DNA from: Alviniconcha marisindica
Taxonomy: Eukaryota > Mollusca > Gastropoda > Provannidae
Direction of reading: 5' to 3'
Length of the DNA: 64,000 nucleotides
Assembly: GCA_018857735.1 (NCBI GenBank)
Contig: JABMCL010003192.1
Location: 515,001-579,000, forward strand
Part shown: positions 1-64,000 of the stretch, piece by piece
How positions within the stretch are numbered: the stretch's first letter is position 1
Layout: the number at the start of each line of letters is the position of its first letter
The notes under the pieces: model-generated
Told to the model about the DNA's origin: nothing
Seen by the model: the letters and a program-made list of their open reading frames with translations, nothing else
Databases searched by the model: none
Translations under genes and position numbers: made by a program

Positions 1-30
1 GGTAGGGTAGAAAGCGACGTCAACTGCTGC

Positions 31-206
<176 letters not shown>

Positions 207-229
207 CTGTGTGTGTATGTGTGTGTACT

Positions 230-262
<33 letters not shown>

Positions 263-1753
263 TGCGTGTGTGTGTAACTGTTGCGATTTGTTTTCCCTTC
301 CTCTATCCTATTCCTACAAAAGTTTATGTCTGCTCATATCTTCATTATGGGTTTTAGAGGAGTGTCGGAGACTTCTATGGGCTGTACTGTTGTTCAACGT
401 CTTTGTAGTTTCAACTTGTGAACGCCATCTGTTTCCACCTGGCTGCTCTGATCATATAATACTTTCCGTGTGAGCTTTATGCGCCAGACATAATTTGTTA
501 TTCATGTATTCTTCTCCCCGCCTCCAGCCGTCCGAGTACAGTTATGTATGCCAAAGAATGCAGCAACGACAAAACAACCTGTCCAGTGTGTTAATATAGG
601 AAACAATCGTCCTCAATTATTTTCCAGCCGACTGCTTAGATAACAGTAGGCACAGAAATAGCCATAACTACGTGAAACCACAAAGCTGAAAAACTGGCGG
701 TCCAAAGAGTGGTTTGTTTCATCTGCGAGTCCAGATTGGCTAACTGTGGCCTGTCACTCAAATCTCGGCGACACGTTAATTTAAGAGATGCTGAGGCGGG
801 TGTTGCTTGTGAAAAGGTCATCAGTTTGAGGACAGACATAAAGAAAAGGACCACTCTGTTTTCAAGAAAGTAACGAAGGACGTCAGATTCATGGAAAAGT
901 TCGTGTTTTTTGTTTGTTTGTTTTGTTTTGTTTTATATATAAATTTCTTCTTGTTCTTTTCACTGTCTTTTTATTTTCTTAACACCGCTGACTGTTCTGC
1001 GTCCGAATTAAGGTAACCGTAAGCTTTCTTATGGCCAACGTTTAACTTATCAAAAACCATAGTTAAGACTAAACATCTGTGTTATACGTCATACAGATAC
1101 CGAGTAGGACAGGGCACAAAAACACAACCGCCAAGAGGGCTCATTACAGGTTACGCTTGGAATTTTACGTAAAACCTTGGAAGAGTACAAAACAACAAAC
1201 CTTCCTTGTTCGTATTTAATCAGCACGAGCTCTGTTTTGTCTGCGCTTGTTTGCCTCAGAAACCGGCAATGTTATAAGAGAATGAAAAATAAACGGCAGC
1301 TGAAAGGGAAGGGAAGTAAAAGCCAAGACGAGGAAGATGGAGGGAGCTAGGTCAATGGGGCGCAGAGCGCTTCTATCACAGTTTTATTCCAGGTCTCCGC
1401 ACCAGCCACTCAACCAGAATATAAAGATACAGCCATAAATACAATGCCTCTCACAATGTCATTCACCTGCTCCCTCCAAACAACAACAACGATAACAACA
1501 AAGAACCCAACAACAAGAAAGCAAAAACAAAACAAAACAAACAACACCAAATCATGGGTATATAACTTCCCGGGAAATACCCCCCCCCCCCCCCCCACAC
1601 ACACACCCAATACATAAATACACGCGCGTACACATACATACGCGCACACACACACACACACAAGTTGTGTGGCAGAACCTAATTATCACATACTGTTAAA
1701 ACAGATACAAACGTTTTCCAAACCATCTGATTCTTCAACTGTCCGACCTTCAG

Positions 1754-1757
<4 letters not shown>

Positions 1758-1826
<69 letters not shown>

Positions 1827-1828
1827 TG

Positions 1829-1918
<90 letters not shown>
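1758..1918. repeat. Compound (GT)n(GA)n microsatellite
   Basis: Second GT-to-GA compound tract in the same orientation and with a similar GGTGTGAGAG junction. Confidence 0.95.
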
Positions 1919-1921
<3 letters not shown>

Positions 1922-2893
1922 TACAACATGTTGCGCGGCTAAGCGTTACGTCAGACATTTTCCAGGTACCAGTGGCACCAAACCATTCTGTATTTTCCAA
2001 AGTCTAATCCCTCAAAGCACCTATATCCTCAATACAAATGATGCCAAACGTTTGTCTAACGTAACTTTTGCAACTTTAGACAGGGCAGTTGACATGGGTG
2101 AGTATGCTTTGTGAACTCCAGCTGGAACCAATGCTAGAGTTACGGGCTGGAATGTGGGATCAGGACATTAAAATATTTCAAAAGCAGAAGCACAATTACT
2201 GATGAAAGATGATTCTTCTATTTCTGGCTCTTCTGATTGTGTTTACAACTGAGTTGATAGACACTCCACGCCACCCCTAAAATCACAGAATCAACTTCAT
2301 AATATTCACCACGGAACAGTCTATGTTATAACTGGAAGGGAGACCAGGAATGAAATTTGAAACGAAGAATCTTTTAAGCCTGTTCAATTAAATCACAGTC
2401 TTATGACACCCGACGTACGCTCCAAACTCTGTGAAGACAGGACCAACACTTTTCGTGAAACGACTGACAACTGAAAGAGTGGCGTGTTTCATCTGCGAGT
2501 CCGGATTGGTTAACAGTGGCCTGTCACTCAAATATCGGCGACACTAGACACGCATGCCAGACCTAGCATACTCGGTATACACCAGCCAACATCCTACAAG
2601 TTCCCCATTCAAACCCAACCCAAGGTGACGTTGAAACACAATGTATAACAAGTGCATACGTGATGTCAGGTGTAAGAGGGAATGCGAGGGAAGTCCTTAC
2701 ACAAGTACCGACACATATTAACAGTGGGTAGATTTCATCTCATGAACACAACCGAAAACTGGGCTTGTAATATTATTTTGGAATGTTCTCAAAGCCAAAG
2801 CCAGGGTAGAATGCAGTTCTTGACATGAAAAATGTTCAATGTAAGGGCAAAGGAGAAAAATAAAAGAACATTTTTTGTATAGACACGCATGCA

Positions 2894-2960
<67 letters not shown>

Positions 2961-3167
2961 TATACTTGGAAAAGCGAGCACGAGAAAGATATGATCAAAT
3001 GGTAAAACTTGTCATGGAAGAACAATGAAATAAATAAAATGCATCATCACATGACTGGCATCAACAACTAGGATGACTGCCTTTGACTTATGTGGCAGCA
3101 GGGATAAATAACATTAAACGCATGCATAAATATTAACTCCCCTCATCAAACACCTCAGCATATACTA

Positions 3168-4020
3168 GAAGATCATGGTGGTTTCTTTCACCTACCCATG
3201 TTCTCTAGGGGGTAGAAGCAAACAGGCCCACAGAAGATCATGGTGGTTTCTTTCACCTACCCATTTTCTCTAGGGTACAGAAACAAACAGGCCCACAGAA
3301 GATCATGGTGGTTTCTTTCACCTACCTACCTGCCCATGTTCTCTAGGGGCTAGAAGCAAACAATCCCCCCCGAAAGATCATGCAGTGGTGGTTTCATTTA
3401 CCTACCCATGTTCTCTAGGGACCATGGTGGTTTCTTTCACCTACCTGCCCATGTTCTCTAGGGGCTAGAAGCAAACAATCCCCCCGAAAGATCATGCAGT
3501 GGTGGTTTCATTTACCTACCCATGTTCTCTAGGGACCATGATGGTTTCTTTCACCTACCTACCCAAGTTCTCTAAGGGACCATGGTGGTTTCTTTCACCT
3601 ACCTACCCATGTTCTCTAGGGGGTAGAAGCAAACAGCCCCCGCCAGAAGACCAAGGTGGTTTCTCTCACCTACCCATGTTCTCTAGGGACCATGGTGGTT
3701 TCTTTCACCTACCCATGTTCTCTAGGGACCATGGTGGTTTCTTTCACCTACCCATGTTCTCTATGGACCATGGTGGTTTCTTTCACCTACCCATGTTCTC
3801 TAGGGACCATGGTGGTTTCTTTCACCTACCCATGTTCTCTAGGGGGTAGAAGCAAAGAGGCCCACAGAAGACCATGGTGGTTTCTTTCACCTACCCATGT
3901 TCTCTAGGGACCATGGTGGTTTCTTTCACCTACCCATGTTCTCTAGGGGGCAGAAGCAAACAGCCCCTGCCAGAAGACCATGGTGGTTTCTATCATCTAC
4001 CTACCCACGTGCTCTAAGGG
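3168..4020. repeat. Minisatellite, units of about 39-60 bp
   Basis: Repeated TGGTGGTTTCTTTCACCTAC then CCATGTTCTCTAGGG, with longer variants carrying AGAAGCAAACAG. About 17 units lie between the gene's stop codon and the downstream flank. It makes long plus-strand open frames that are not genes. Confidence 0.92.
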
Positions 4021-4335
4021 GTAAGGGTAGGGTCCAACAGTGGCTTGGGCCGAGCCAAGAAGCACCGTTACTCAAGAATATGGGGAAGGGGGGAGGGGGG
4101 GCGTGCCTTCATCTTTTTCTTCTATGCCTGCATGCCACCCCAAGGCCAAGGATCCAAACCAACTAAAAACAATTTTTTTTTTAAAGGAACCTTATGCTTC
4201 CTCTCCACCTACCTGCAGGGGCAAAGAAAGCAGACTCTGCACTCTCTGAACAACAACAAAACAAAAACGAAAAGCAGGTTCCTCCACACGAAGCGATCGA
4301 AACCAAACAGCAAAGGACCTCCAGCGGCCGGCGAC

Positions 4336-63994
<59,659 letters not shown>

Positions 63995-64000
63995 GACCTG

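Noticed and set aside
636..854. A 72-codon minus-strand open frame downstream of the gene
   Set aside because: Contains a segment repeated at 2476-2545 and has no recognisable homology; likely noncoding.

Overview
The window is eukaryotic: split genes, GT-AG introns, tRNA-derived SINEs, MITE-like elements and dense microsatellites. Repeat style and protein similarity suggest a mollusc, probably a caenogastropod snail; this is an inference from memory of such repeats, not a search result.

One large gene on the minus strand fills almost the whole window. Chaining exons by homology and splice phase gives a complete ARFGEF3-like (BIG3, brefeldin A-inhibited guanine nucleotide-exchange protein 3) gene. 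Its ATG is at 63994-63992 and its TGA at 4338-4336. I count 38 coding exons, about 6.9 kb of CDS and about 2,300 codons, against roughly 2,180 residues in human. Exon phases agree throughout, with three exceptions. Exon 27 carries an apparent extra base. Exon 15 has three phase-compatible acceptors, one of which reads into an in-frame TAG. Exon 23 exists as five tandem copies, only two of them fully intact.

Layout by + coordinate, which runs opposite to transcription: 1-4335 is downstream flank with GT/GA microsatellites and a 3.2-4.0 kb minisatellite. 4336-9323 holds the last four exons (C-terminal helices, low-complexity linker, acidic tail). 10.7-24.6 kb holds exons 34-24 (HDS-type helical repeats). 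25.5-26.25 kb is the exon-23 array. 28.4-37.6 kb holds exons 22-14, including the degenerate Sec7-like region. 39.8-46.7 kb holds exons 13-7. 52.1-64.0 kb holds exons 6-1 (N-terminal DCB-like domain).

The most striking feature is in the introns. About half of the exons are flanked by minisatellite arrays, and many units contain a copy of the adjacent exon edge with its splice site. Exons 3, 18, 21, 22 and 29 have arrays of their acceptor plus first exon bases. Exons 20, 27, 29, 33 and 35 have arrays of their last bases plus donor. Exon 29 is bracketed on both sides. The locus therefore carries dozens of decoy or alternative splice sites. The remaining intron sequence holds two tRNA-derived SINE families, a MITE family with terminal inverted repeats of about 70 bp, several short dispersed repeats and a 228-bp near-perfect palindrome. 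No second protein gene, rRNA, functional tRNA or CRISPR array was found.
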